From the NCBI RefSeq assembly GCF_004341885.1, contig NZ_SLVX01000024.1:40583-104582 (forward strand): 64,000 nucleotides of DNA. The letters are read 5' to 3'. Both the position numbers and the translations under genes were made by a program. Below are positions 9,168 through 18,199 of the stretch, piece after piece. Below the pieces are notes generated by a model that was not told where the DNA came from, searched no databases, and saw nothing but the letters and a program-made list of their open reading frames with translations. This DNA comes from Shinella granuli (lineage in GTDB: Bacteria; Pseudomonadota; Alphaproteobacteria; Rhizobiales; Rhizobiaceae). The first letter of the stretch is position 1, and every line of letters starts with the position of its first letter.

Positions 9168-9323
9168 CCGTCGGCCAATCAGGCGGCCTGCTTTGTTACC
9201 TTGGCAAGCCGCGTGATGGCGACCGGGTCGACAATCGCTTGCCAAGCTCTCGAGGAGGGATGTACCCTCGCTTGCACAAGGAGAAAGCCGGCCCGGGGAG
9301 GAACGGGTACGGTTGGCACGGCG

Positions 9324-10514
9324 ATGTTCGAGGAACACGATCCGTATCTCGTCGCACTTTCGGTGCTGGTGGCGATACTGGGAGGTTATACTGGCTTCGG
9401 CCTTGCGGCGCGGATCCGCAGCTCGGTTCATACCGGCCGGCGGCTGCTTCTTTCCGGAGCGGCCGGTTTTCTGGCGGTCGGCATCTGGACGATGCATTTC
9501 GTCGGCATGATGGCGGCGCCCCTGCCGCAGGATGCGGCCTATCTCGTGCTGCCGACGCTCGTCTCCTTCCTCATCTGCGCCCTTGTCGTCGGCATCTCGC
9601 TCTATTTCGTCAGCATCGGCGGTCCCTCGCGCATGCGCGTGCTCTGGGCGGCGCTGCTGCTCGGCTTCGGCATCGCCTCCATGCACTATGTCGGCATCCA
9701 TGGGCTGGCGGGGCCTTTCACCATCCGCCATGATTATCCGATGGTGGCGCTGTCGCTGCTGATCGCCATCGGGGCGGCCTATGGGGGCCTGCGCATCTAT
9801 ATCGCGCGCCATGGCGGCCTGCGGCTGGCGCTCAGCGCCGTCGCCTTCGGCATCGCGGTGTCCGGCATGCATTATACCGCCATGTACGGCATGCATTTCG
9901 AACCCGGCCCCACCGGCGGGCATGCCATGGCCATGGATGGGCTCGCCGCCTCGCAGCAGGTCCTGTCGCTGGTCGTGGCGCTGCTCTGTTTCCTGGTCGC
10001 CGGCGGTTTCCTGCTTCTCCTCGTGCCGGAAGCGCATCTCAAGGCGGAGGCCGAGCGGCCCGATCCGTCCTTTTCCGCCGCCCGGGCGAACAGGGCGGCC
10101 CCACTGGCCGGCCTCGGCCAGTCGGCCCGGCCATTGGTCACCAAGGTGCCCGTCGACGGGGCGGACGGCATCCGGTTCATCGATGCGGCCGATATCCGCA
10201 GCGTCCGCGCCGATGCGCATTATACGCTCGTCCATGACGGGCAGCGCGAGCGCATGTGCGCCTGGTCGATCTCGGAGATGGAAACGCAGCTCTGTCCCGA
10301 GACGTTCCTGCGCGTCCATCGCAGCCATATCGTCGCGGTTCCGCATATCGTGCTGATGCGCAAGGAAGGGGATGGCGCGGTCGTCGAGCTTGGCGGGCCC
10401 GTCCCGCACCTCGTTCCGGTGAGCCGGACGAAGATCTCCGAACTGAAGGCGCGGCTGGGCCTCAGCCGGCGCGACGGGCCGCACCGGGACGACGCCATAG
10501 GTCAAAGTGCCTGA
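9324..10514 (+). CDS. coxC: MHYT-LytTR membrane regulator (CoxC/CoxH type)
   Basis: A 396-residue protein with an N-terminal seven-helix MHYT sensor (motifs WTMHFVGM, SMHYVGIH, GMHYTAMYG) and a C-terminal LytTR DNA-binding domain (IRSVRADAHYTLVHDG and FLRVHRSHIV, from about residue 285). MHYT domains are proposed to bind copper and sense O2, CO or NO. The same architecture occurs in CoxC and CoxH of the Oligotropha carboxidovorans cox cluster; its place directly before coxM matches coxC. It likely controls the cox genes. The start at 9324 lacks a good ribosome site, so the exact start is uncertain. Confidence 0.82.
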   Translation: MFEEHDPYLVALSVLVAILGGYTGFGLAARIRSSVHTGRRLLLSGAAGFLAVGIWTMHFVGMMAAPLPQDAAYLVLPTLVSFLICALVVGISLYFVSIGGPSRMRVLWAALLLGFGIASMHYVGIHGLAGPFTIRHDYPMVALSLLIAIGAAYGGLRIYIARHGGLRLALSAVAFGIAVSGMHYTAMYGMHFEPGPTGGHAMAMDGLAASQQVLSLVVALLCFLVAGGFLLLLVPEAHLKAEAERPDPSFSAARANRAAPLAGLGQSARPLVTKVPVDGADGIRFIDAADIRSVRADAHYTLVHDGQRERMCAWSISEMETQLCPETFLRVHRSHIVAVPHIVLMRKEGDGAVVELGGPVPHLVPVSRTKISELKARLGLSRRDGPHRDDAIGQSA

Positions 10515-10619
10515 CGCAATTCGTGCGGGCGAAACCGCCTTTCGTGCAGAAATCCGGCGCTGGTGCCGGAAAGCCGGCCGTCTCCTTGCCTGTCCGCTTC
10601 CCAGGGAAAATGCTGATCC

Positions 10620-10633
10620 CCGGTATATACCGG
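10620..10633 (+). promoter_or_regulatory. Perfect palindrome at the coxM ribosome site
   Basis: CCGGTATATACCGG is a 14-base perfect palindrome ending ten bases before the coxM start, and it runs into the Shine-Dalgarno GGAGGAG (10632-10638). It could be an operator for the LytTR regulator encoded just upstream or an RNA hairpin at the ribosome site. The role is inferred from position only. Confidence 0.4.
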
Positions 10634-10642
10634 AGGAGACCC

Positions 10643-11506
10643 ATGATACCCGGCCCATTCCAGTTCCATCGGCCGCAATCGGTTGCCGATGCGGTGAAAC
10701 TGCTCTCCACCCTCGGGGATGAGGCGCGGCCGCTTGCCGGCGGCCACAGCCTCGTTCCCATGATGAAGCTGCGCCTCGCCACGCCCGAGCATCTCATCGA
10801 CCTGCACGGCATCGGATCGCTGAAGGGCATCCGCCGCGAGGGCGACACGCTCGTCATCGGCGCCATGACCACCCAGCATGAGCTGGTGGCCTCGCCGGAG
10901 ATCGCGGCGCTCGTGCCGATCGTCAAGGAAACCTCGCTGCAGATCGCCGATCCGCAGGTGCGCTATCGCGGCACGCTCGGCGGCAACGTCGCCAATGGCG
11001 ATCCGGGCAACGACATGCCGGGGCTGATGATGGCGCTCGGCGCACGCTACCGGCTGGAAGGGCCGGACGGCGCACGCGACGTCGATGCCGTCGATTTCTA
11101 CCAGGGCGCCTATTTCACCGCGCTCGAACCCGGCGAACTCCTGACCGAGATCGCCATCCCGGTCCCGCCCTCCGGCCACGGCTACGCCTATGAAAAGCTG
11201 AAGCGCAAGATCGGCGACTATGCGACGGCCGCCGCCGCGGTGGTGCTGACGCTCTCCGCCGGCAAGGTGGCGACCTGTCGCATCGGCCTCACCAACCTGT
11301 CCGAGACGCCGCTTCTCGCCGAGGACGCCGCCGCCTGCGTGATCGGCACGACGCTCGACGAGGCAACGCTGGCCAAGGCCGCCGATCTTGCCCGCGCCGT
11401 CATGCAGCCGGCCGCCGACGGGCGCGGCCCGGCCGAATACCGCACGCATGTCGGCGGCATCATGGTCATGCGGGCGCTGAAGCGCGCTGCTGCAAAAGCA
11501 GTATAG
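10643..11506 (+). CDS. coxM: Carbon monoxide dehydrogenase medium (FAD) subunit
   Basis: A 287-residue flavoprotein subunit that passes electrons from the iron-sulfur subunit to the quinone pool. FAD contacts are visible as AGGHS (residues 32-36) and TLGGN (111-115), the two signature loops of CoxM. The length is almost identical to the 288-residue O. carboxidovorans protein. The start at 10643 has GGAGGAG just upstream. The coxS gene follows after nine bases, giving the canonical M-S-L order of aerobic CO dehydrogenase. Confidence 0.95.
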   Translation: MIPGPFQFHRPQSVADAVKLLSTLGDEARPLAGGHSLVPMMKLRLATPEHLIDLHGIGSLKGIRREGDTLVIGAMTTQHELVASPEIAALVPIVKETSLQIADPQVRYRGTLGGNVANGDPGNDMPGLMMALGARYRLEGPDGARDVDAVDFYQGAYFTALEPGELLTEIAIPVPPSGHGYAYEKLKRKIGDYATAAAAVVLTLSAGKVATCRIGLTNLSETPLLAEDAAACVIGTTLDEATLAKAADLARAVMQPAADGRGPAEYRTHVGGIMVMRALKRAAAKAV

Positions 11507-11515
11507 GAGGAAACG

Positions 11516-12016
11516 ATGGCAAAGACCCATGTGACGATGCGGGTGAACGGCAGCGAGGTCGAGGGCCTTGTCGAGCCGCGCACGCTGCTCGTGCATTTCA
11601 TCCGCGAAAATCTCGCCCTGACCGGCACCCATATCGGCTGCGAGACCACCCATTGCGGCGCCTGCACCGTCGATCTCGACGGCATGTCGGTGAAAAGCTG
11701 CACCGTCTTCGCCGTGCAGGCCGAAGGTTCCGAGATCACCACCATCGAAGGCATCGCCAATGCGGATGGCACGCTCTCGGCCCTCCAGGAGGGTTTCCGC
11801 CAGATGCACGGGCTGCAATGCGGCTTCTGTACGCCCGGCATGATCGTGCGCGCCCACCGCCTGCTGAAGGAAAATCCGACCCCGAGCGAAGAGGAGATCC
11901 GCTTCGGCATCGCCGGCAATCTCTGTCGCTGCACCGGCTACCAGAACATCGTCAAGGCGATCCAGTACGCTGCCGCCAAGATCAACGGCACGGAGTTCAG
12001 GGAGGCTGCGGAATGA
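11516..12016 (+). CDS. coxS: Carbon monoxide dehydrogenase small [2Fe-2S] subunit
   Basis: A 166-residue subunit carrying two [2Fe-2S] clusters. The plant-ferredoxin-type cluster ligands are C42, C47, C50 and C62; the second cluster uses C102, C105, C137 and C139 (CGFC and CRC motifs). It carries electrons from the molybdenum-copper centre of CoxL to the FAD of CoxM. Its length equals that of well-studied CoxS. The stop overlaps the coxL start as ATGA, which implies translational coupling. Confidence 0.96.
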   Translation: MAKTHVTMRVNGSEVEGLVEPRTLLVHFIRENLALTGTHIGCETTHCGACTVDLDGMSVKSCTVFAVQAEGSEITTIEGIANADGTLSALQEGFRQMHGLQCGFCTPGMIVRAHRLLKENPTPSEEEIRFGIAGNLCRCTGYQNIVKAIQYAAAKINGTEFREAAE

Positions 12017-14430
12017 ACGACATGACCATCACGCGCGCCGAGCGCGAGGCCAAACTCGAAGGCATGGGCTGCAAGCGCAAGCGCGTCGAGGATATCCGGT
12101 TTACCCAGGGCAAGGGCAACTATGTCGACGACGTGAAGCTGCCCGGCATGCTGCACGGCGATTTCGTGCGCTCGCCGCATCCCCACGCCCGCATCAAGTC
12201 CATCGACAAGGAGAAGGCGCTGAAGGTGCCGGGCGTGCTCGCCGTGCTGACGGCGGAGGACCTGAAGGGCGTCAACCTCGCCTGGATGCCGACGCTGGCC
12301 GGCGACGTGCAGATGGTGCTGGCGGACGGCAAGGTGCTGTTCCAGAACCAGGAAGTGGCCTTCGTCGTCGCCACCGACCGTTATGCGGCCGATGACGGCA
12401 TCAATGCCGTCGAGGTGGAGTACGAGGCCCTGCCTGTCCTCGTCGATCCGTTCCACGCCATGGACGCGGATGCGCCGGTGCTGCGCGAGGACCTGGAAGG
12501 CAAGACGGAAGGCGCCCACGGCCCGCGAAAACACCACAACCACATCTTCGAATGGACCGTCGGCGACCGGGACCTGACGGATGCCGCCTTCCGCAAGGCG
12601 GAGGTGACGATCAAGGAGATGATCTCCTATCACCGCACCCATCCCTCGCCGCTGGAGACCTGCCAGTGCCTGTGCTCCTTCGACAAGGTGAAGGGCGAAC
12701 TGACGATCTACGGCACCTTCCAGGCGCCGCATGTCATCCGCACGGTGGTCGCGCTGATCGCCAAGATTCCCGAGCACAAGATCCATGTGATCGCACCGGA
12801 TATCGGCGGCGGCTTCGGCAACAAGGTCGGTGCCTATCCGGGTTATATCTGCGCCGCCGTCGCCTCGATCGTCACCGGGCGGCCGGTGAAATGGGTCGAG
12901 GACCGCATCGAGAATCTATGCGCCACCTCGTTTGCCCGCGACTACCACATGACGACCGAGATCGCCGCGACGAAGGAGGGCAAGGTCACGGGCCTCCGCG
13001 TCCATGTGCTCGCCGACCACGGCGCCTTCGATGCCTGCGCCGACCCGTCGAAATGGCCGGCCGGCTTCTTCAACATCGTCACCGGATCCTATGATTTCCC
13101 CACCGCCCATCTCGCGGTCGACGGCGTCTATACCAACAAGGCGCCGGGCGGCGTCGCCTATCGCTGCTCCTTCCGGGTGACGGAGGCGGCCTATTGCATC
13201 GAGCGGGCGATGGATATCCTTGCGCAGAAGCTCGGCATGGACCCGGCCGAATTGCGGCTGAAGAATTTCATCCGCCAGGAGCAGTTCCCCTATCACTCGG
13301 CGCTCGGCTGGGAATACGATTCCGGCGACTACCACACCGCCATGAAGAAGATGATGGACACTGTGGATTATGCCGGCCTGCGCCGCGAGCAGGCGGAAAA
13401 GCGCGCGGCCTTCCGGCGCGGCGAGACCCGTGAGATCATGGGCCTCGGCATTTCCTTCTTCACCGAGATCGTCGGCGCCGGCCCCTCGAAGAACTGCGAC
13501 ATCCTCGGCATCGCCATGTTCGACAGCTGCGAGATTCGCCTCCACCCGACCGGCGCCGGCATCGCCCGCATGGGCACGAAAAGCCAGGGCCAGGGCCACG
13601 AGACGACCTGGGCGCAGATCATCGCCACGGAGATCGGCATTCCCGCCGACGACATCATGGTCGAGGAAGGCAACACCGATACCGCGCCCTACGGGCTCGG
13701 CACCTACGGCTCACGCTCCACGCCCGTCGCGGGTGCGGCGATCGCCATGGCGGCGCGCAAGGTGAAGGCCAAGGCGCAGATGATCGCCGCCTACCGGCTG
13801 GAGGTGCACGAGGACGACCTCGAATGGGATATCGACGGTTTTCGCGTGAAGGGCCTGCCGGAAAAATTCCTCGGCATGAAGGATATCTGCTGGATCGCCT
13901 ACAATGCGCCGCCGCCCGGCATGGAACCGGGCCTTGAGGCGGTGAGCTATTACGACCCGCCGAACATGACCTATCCCTTCGGCGCCTATCTCTGCGTCAT
14001 GGATATCGACGTCGATACCGGCGTCTACAAGGTGCGCCGCTTCTATGCGCTCGACGATTGCGGCACGCGCATCAACCCGATGATCATCGAGGGGCAGGTG
14101 CATGGCGGGCTGACGGAAGCCTTTGCCATCGCCATGGGCCAGGAGATTCGCTACGACGAGAACGGCAATGTGGTGACAGGCTCCTTCATGGATTTCTTCC
14201 TGCCGACGGCGGTGGAAACGCCCCATTGGGAGACGGATTTCACCGTCACGCCCTCGCCGCATCACCCGATCGGCGCCAAGGGTGTCGGCGAAAGCCCGAA
14301 TGTCGGCGGCGTGCCGGCCTTCTCCAATGCCGTCAACGACGCCTTCTCGTTCCTGGGATCGACGCATATCCAGATGCCGCACGATTTCTGGCGCAACTGG
14401 CAGGCGGCGAAGGCCCTTGGCGCGGTGTAG
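12013..14430 (+). CDS. coxL: Form I carbon monoxide dehydrogenase large subunit
   Basis: An 805-residue molybdenum hydroxylase that binds the molybdopterin cytosine dinucleotide cofactor and oxidises CO to CO2. The active-site loop AYRCSFR is at residues 382-388 with the copper-binding cysteine at 385; this sequence separates form I (true CO dehydrogenase) from form II. The loop [13 protein letters not shown] near the C-terminus holds the catalytic glutamate. The start at 12013 overlaps the coxS stop; the open frame extends upstream only as a shadow of coxS. This is the strongest functional call in the window. Confidence 0.97.
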   Translation: MNDMTITRAEREAKLEGMGCKRKRVEDIRFTQGKGNYVDDVKLPGMLHGDFVRSPHPHARIKSIDKEKALKVPGVLAVLTAEDLKGVNLAWMPTLAGDVQMVLADGKVLFQNQEVAFVVATDRYAADDGINAVEVEYEALPVLVDPFHAMDADAPVLREDLEGKTEGAHGPRKHHNHIFEWTVGDRDLTDAAFRKAEVTIKEMISYHRTHPSPLETCQCLCSFDKVKGELTIYGTFQAPHVIRTVVALIAKIPEHKIHVIAPDIGGGFGNKVGAYPGYICAAVASIVTGRPVKWVEDRIENLCATSFARDYHMTTEIAATKEGKVTGLRVHVLADHGAFDACADPSKWPAGFFNIVTGSYDFPTAHLAVDGVYTNKAPGGVAYRCSFRVTEAAYCIERAMDILAQKLGMDPAELRLKNFIRQEQFPYHSALGWEYDSGDYHTAMKKMMDTVDYAGLRREQAEKRAAFRRGETREIMGLGISFFTEIVGAGPSKNCDILGIAMFDSCEIRLHPTGAGIARMGTKSQGQGHETTWAQIIATEIGIPADDIMVEEGNTDTAPYGLGTYGSRSTPVAGAAIAMAARKVKAKAQMIAAYRLEVHEDDLEWDIDGFRVKGLPEKFLGMKDICWIAYNAPPPGMEPGLEAVSYYDPPNMTYPFGAYLCVMDIDVDTGVYKVRRFYALDDCGTRINPMIIEGQVHGGLTEAFAIAMGQEIRYDENGNVVTGSFMDFFLPTAVETPHWETDFTVTPSPHHPIGAKGVGESPNVGGVPAFSNAVNDAFSFLGSTHIQMPHDFWRNWQAAKALGAV

Positions 14431-14452
14431 GATTGGTTCGATGCGCAGGTTT

Positions 14453-14605
14453 CGCCCCTCATCCCGCTGCCGCGACCTTCTCCCCGCAAGCGGGGAGAAG
14501 GGGCAGGAGGCTTGGCCTTCCTTCATCTTGTTTAGGGAAAACGGTGCATCGTTCTCCTTCTCCCCGCTTGCGGGGAGAAGGTGCCGGCAGGCGGATGAGG
14601 GGCGG
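14453..14605. repeat. Inverted pair of rhizobial palindromic repeats between coxL and coxD
   Basis: Two copies of a palindromic unit face each other: one reads CGCCCCTCATCCCGCTGCCG and then CTTCTCCCCGCAAGCGGGGAGAAG as a hairpin (split here), the other has the TCTCCCCGCTTGCGGGGAGA hairpin followed by the reverse of the first flank (GGATGAGGGGCGG). Such units, with CCCCTCATCC next to a CTTCTCCCCGC hairpin, are widespread between rhizobial genes. The pair inserts about 200 bases into the cox operon and may form a strong RNA hairpin that lowers expression of coxD-G relative to coxMSL (inference). Confidence 0.8.
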
Positions 14606-14637
14606 CCCTCCCGCCATGCGACGGATGGGGCCACGAC

Positions 14638-15516
14638 ATGAACACGCTCTCCCGCCCCGAAATCGGCGAGCGTTTGGCGAGCGCCGGCTACATCGCCGAC
14701 CGCGACCTGTCGGTCGCCCTCTCGCTGATGCAGATGCTCTCCCGCCCCCTGCTGCTGGAAGGTGAGGCCGGCGTCGGCAAGACGGCGGTCGCCTATGCCA
14801 TCGCAGCGGTCCACGAGACGGAACTGATCCGGCTGCAATGCTACGAGGGGCTGGACCAGTCGGCCGCACTCTACGAGTGGAACTACCAGCGCCAGCTGCT
14901 GGCCATACAGGCCCGGCAGGGGCAGGATGCCGGCGGGGTCGAGGACGAGGTCTTCTCCGAAAAATACCTGATGGAGCGCCCGCTGCTCGCCGCCATCCGC
15001 CAGCAGAAGGCGCCGGTGCTGCTGATCGACGAGATCGACCGGGCCGACGAGGAGTTCGAAGCCTTCCTCTTGGAACTGCTCTCCGATTTCCAGGTCTCCA
15101 TTCCCGAACTCGGCACGATCACCGCGGTGACGATCCCGCATGTCGTGCTGACCTCGAACGGCACGCGCGAGCTTTCCGACGCGCTCCGGCGACGCTGCCT
15201 CTATCACCATATCGACTATCCGGATGTCGAGCGCGAGGCGCGCATCATCCTCGCCCGCATCGAAGGGGCCGGCGCGGTGCTCGCCCTGCAGATCGCCCGC
15301 ATGGTCGAGGGCATTCGCAAGGAGGAGCTGCGCAAGGTCCCGGGCGTCGCCGAAACGCTGGACTGGGCGGCGGTGCTCGTCGGCCTCGATATCGCCGACC
15401 TGAAGGACGATCCCGAAGCCGTGCACGAGACGCTCGCCTGCCTGTTGAAGACCCGCGAGGACAAGGCGCGCTTCCGCCGCGAGGTCACCGAGCGCCTTTT
15501 GGGGAGGGTGGCATGA
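14638..15516 (+). CDS. coxD: MoxR-type AAA+ ATPase for CO dehydrogenase maturation
   Basis: A 292-residue AAA+ ATPase of the MoxR class. Walker A is GEAGVGKT (residues 42-49) and Walker B VLLIDEID (about 127-134). In O. carboxidovorans CoxD acts as a chaperone that unfolds CoxL so the sulfur and copper of the [CuSMoO2] centre can be inserted. It sits directly before coxE with a four-base overlap, and MoxR plus von Willebrand A partners usually work together. Length is close to the reference CoxD. Confidence 0.94.
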   Translation: MNTLSRPEIGERLASAGYIADRDLSVALSLMQMLSRPLLLEGEAGVGKTAVAYAIAAVHETELIRLQCYEGLDQSAALYEWNYQRQLLAIQARQGQDAGGVEDEVFSEKYLMERPLLAAIRQQKAPVLLIDEIDRADEEFEAFLLELLSDFQVSIPELGTITAVTIPHVVLTSNGTRELSDALRRRCLYHHIDYPDVEREARIILARIEGAGAVLALQIARMVEGIRKEELRKVPGVAETLDWAAVLVGLDIADLKDDPEAVHETLACLLKTREDKARFRREVTERLLGRVA

Positions 15517-16697
15517 GCTGTTGCGGCGCCCCCCTGACCCCGGAGGAATCGAGCGCGGTCGCCCGCCTCGTCGCGGAAAAACTGTCGGCCTTCCTGAAGA
15601 CGCTGCGCGACAATGGCTTTTCCGTCGGGCTCGGCGAGGGCCGGGATGCCGCGGCGCTGATGGCCGCCGGCTATGCGGAAAAGCCCGGCCTGCTGCGCTC
15701 CGCCTTAAAGCATCTGTTTTCCGCCCGCCGCAGCGAATGGGAGCGGTTCGACGGCATTTTCGATGCCTTCTGGCTGGGAAAGCGCGTGCGCAGCCGGAGC
15801 GCGGTTTCGGGAAATGCCGGCCCCGGGCTGAAAGCGCTGGAGGGCGGCGGGGCGAAGGGCGGCGCGGTGTCGGATCAGGTCCCCGCCGACGGCGGAGAGG
15901 GCGCGGGCGGCGGCGAAGGACGGATGGAGGGCGCCTCCGCGGTCGAGGCACTTTCCGGCATCGACTTCAGGAAACTGTCCGATCCGGCGGACATGGCGCG
16001 GGCGCATGACATCGCCGCCGATCTCGCGCGGGCGATGCGCACGCGGCTCACCCGCCGCGATCTTGCCCGCCGGCGCGGCTATCGCATCGATCTGCGCCGC
16101 ACGATCCACGGCAATATCGGCCATGGCGGCGTGCCGCTGGATCTCGTCCGGCGCCGGCGCAAGGAAAAGCCGCTGCGCCTCGTCATGCTGCTCGACGCCT
16201 CCGGCTCGATGACGCCCTATACCGGCCTCTTCCTGCGCTTCATGCATGGCGTGCTCGACGCCTTTCGCGAGTCGGAAGCCTTCCTCTTCCACACCCGGCT
16301 CGCCCATGTCTCCGACGCCATGAAGGAGCGCGACGCGCAACGCGCCCTCGACCGGCTTTCGATGATGGCGAAGGGCACTGGCGGCGGCACGCGGATCGGC
16401 GAATGCCTCGCCACCTTCAACCGCTGGCATGCCGCCCGCGTCATCCATTCGCGCACCTGCGTGATGATCGTCTCGGACGGTTACGAGACGGGCGATTCCG
16501 CGCTGCTGGCTCGGGAGATGGCGGCGCTGCGCCGCCGCTGCCGGCGCATTGCCTGGCTGAACCCGATGATGGGCTGGGACGGATATGCGCCGGAGGCCGC
16601 CGGCATCCGCGCCGCCCTGCCGTTCGTCGATCTGCATGCGCCGGCCAATACGCTCGAAAGCCTTGCGGCGCTCGAACCCTATCTTGCGAAACTCTGA
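15513..16697 (+). CDS. coxE: CoxE, von Willebrand factor A domain protein
   Basis: A 394-residue protein that in known cox clusters helps copper insertion into CO dehydrogenase together with CoxD and CoxF. The C-terminal VWA domain carries a complete metal-binding MIDAS motif DASGS (residues 228-232). A Gly-rich, probably flexible linker lies around residues 105-145. The start MSCCGAPLTP at 15513 overlaps the coxD stop by four bases; the longer open frame upstream is a shadow of coxD. The Cys-Cys pair at residues 3-4 is notable for a copper-handling protein. Confidence 0.93.
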   Translation: MSCCGAPLTPEESSAVARLVAEKLSAFLKTLRDNGFSVGLGEGRDAAALMAAGYAEKPGLLRSALKHLFSARRSEWERFDGIFDAFWLGKRVRSRSAVSGNAGPGLKALEGGGAKGGAVSDQVPADGGEGAGGGEGRMEGASAVEALSGIDFRKLSDPADMARAHDIAADLARAMRTRLTRRDLARRRGYRIDLRRTIHGNIGHGGVPLDLVRRRRKEKPLRLVMLLDASGSMTPYTGLFLRFMHGVLDAFRESEAFLFHTRLAHVSDAMKERDAQRALDRLSMMAKGTGGGTRIGECLATFNRWHAARVIHSRTCVMIVSDGYETGDSALLAREMAALRRRCRRIAWLNPMMGWDGYAPEAAGIRAALPFVDLHAPANTLESLAALEPYLAKL

Positions 16698-16708
16698 GGG
16701 AGGTCGCG

Positions 16709-17539
16709 ATGAACGCCCATGTCGATGTGATGGATCTCGCCAACCGCCTCAAATCCGCCGAGGAAGCCTTCGTGCTCGCCACCGTCGTGCGCACCGTCTC
16801 GGTGACGGCGGCCAAGGCCGGCGCCAAGGCGGTGATCCGCCCGGACGGCACGATCGTCGCCGGCTGGATCGGCGGCGGCTGCGCCCGCGGCGCGGTGCTG
16901 CGCGCCGCCCGCCAGGCGCTCATCGACGGCAAGGCGCGGTTGATCTCGGTGCAGCCGAAAGAGCTTCTGGCCGAACGCGGTGTGGCGGCCGGCGAGTTGC
17001 GCGAGGGCATCCAGTTCTCCGCCAACATGTGCCCCAGCAAGGGCACGATGGACATCTTCATCGAGCCGGTGCTGCCGCGCCCCGCGCTCGTCGTCTTCGG
17101 GGCGAGCCCCGTCGCCATGGCGGTGGTGGAACAGGCCGCCCTGCTCGGCTTCCACATCACGCTCGCCGCGCCCGCCGCCGACCGCGCCGAGCCGCCCATG
17201 GTGGATATCGTGGTGGACGGATTTTCCATCGCCGAGCCGCCGGCCGGCAAGATTTTCGCGCTGGTCGCCACCCAGGGCAGCGGCGACCTCGCCGCACTCC
17301 AGGCGGCGCTCGCCCTTGAGGCCGAATATTACGGTTTCGTCGGAAGCGGGCGGAAGATGGCGGCGCTCAAGGCCGATCTGTCCCGTGCGGGCATCCCGGC
17401 CGAGCGGCTCGACCGGATCAAGGGACCGGCGGGCCTCGACCTCGGCGCCATCACGCCGGAGGAGATCGCGCTCTCCATCCTCGCCGAAATCCTCGTCATC
17501 CGCCGCCGCGACCAGCGCGGCGACGCCACCACACCCTGA
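16709..17539 (+). CDS. coxF: XdhC/CoxF family maturation factor
   Basis: A 276-residue XdhC-CoxI family protein. The N-terminal half carries GWIGGGCARGAVLRAA and the C-terminal half a Rossmann-like fold with LVVFGASPVAMAVVEQA and YYGFVGSGRK. XdhC proteins hand sulfurated molybdenum cofactor to molybdenum hydroxylases; CoxF is needed for copper insertion in O. carboxidovorans. The gene is 11 bases after coxE with AGGG shortly upstream of the start, clearly in the same operon. Confidence 0.92.
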   Translation: MNAHVDVMDLANRLKSAEEAFVLATVVRTVSVTAAKAGAKAVIRPDGTIVAGWIGGGCARGAVLRAARQALIDGKARLISVQPKELLAERGVAAGELREGIQFSANMCPSKGTMDIFIEPVLPRPALVVFGASPVAMAVVEQAALLGFHITLAAPAADRAEPPMVDIVVDGFSIAEPPAGKIFALVATQGSGDLAALQAALALEAEYYGFVGSGRKMAALKADLSRAGIPAERLDRIKGPAGLDLGAITPEEIALSILAEILVIRRRDQRGDATTP

Positions 17540-17551
17540 AAGGACCATCTC

Positions 17552-18016
17552 ATGGACATGAACGGCAGCGAACGGATCGAAGCCCCCGTGCAAACCGTCT
17601 GGCAGGCGCTGAACGACCCGGACATCCTGCGCCAATGCATTCCCGGCTGCGAGACGCTGGAAAAGACCTCCGATACCGAAATGACGGCGACCGTCGCGCT
17701 GAAGGTCGGCCCGGTGAAGGCCCGTTTCCAGGGCACGGTCCAGCTCCTCAACCTCAACCCGCCGCATTCCTACACGATCAGCGGCGAAGGCAAGGGCGGC
17801 ATGGTCGGCTTCGCCAAGGGCGGCGCGGATGTGGCGCTTGCCGAGGACGGACCGGACGCGACCCTTCTCACCTATGTCGTCAAGGCGGAGGTCGGCGGCA
17901 AGATCGCCCAGCTCGGCAGCCGGCTGATCGACTCCACGGCGAAAAAACTGGCGGCACAGTTCTTTGCCGATTTCACGCAGAAGGTCGCGAGAGCGCAGGA
18001 AGCGGTTGCGGGTTGA
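17552..18016 (+). CDS. coxG: CoxG, SRPBCC-fold CO dehydrogenase partner
   Basis: A 154-residue protein with the CoxG/SRPBCC pattern: GSERIEAPVQTVWQALNDP, LRQCIPGCETLE and GKIAQLGSRLID. CoxG is required to link CO dehydrogenase to the membrane quinone pool; more recent work describes it as a quinone carrier. This copy ends soon after the core domain (EAVAG), with no hydrophobic C-terminal helix, so it is the short form. It is the last gene of the cluster; coxB, coxH, coxI and coxK of the classic cluster are not present in the window. Confidence 0.92.
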   Translation: MDMNGSERIEAPVQTVWQALNDPDILRQCIPGCETLEKTSDTEMTATVALKVGPVKARFQGTVQLLNLNPPHSYTISGEGKGGMVGFAKGGADVALAEDGPDATLLTYVVKAEVGGKIAQLGSRLIDSTAKKLAAQFFADFTQKVARAQEAVAG

Positions 18017-18199
18017 ACCTACCGCCGCAAACCGACAGAAGAGACCGCATCCAGCAGACCGGATAAACGCTCCGGAGTTTCAAAATAATCCGCAATCTTC
18101 GCCCAGTTTGGCCTTAACCCGATGTTGGGATGCTTGTTTTCCTGATCCGTCTCTCAAGAGCGGCCTGACTTGTAGTTGGCAAAGGATTGAAAGATCGCT

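Noticed and set aside
9313..9329. A sigma-54-like TGGCAC box before coxC
   Set aside because: The matching -12 GC element is missing at the required distance.
8838..10658. A 606-codon open frame on the minus strand opposite coxC
   Set aside because: No recognisable domain, biased composition, and it opposes a gene with clear MHYT and LytTR domains.
13711..15951. A 746-codon minus-strand open frame across coxL, coxD and coxE
   Set aside because: It crosses three confidently identified genes and the repeat pair; it is a shadow frame.
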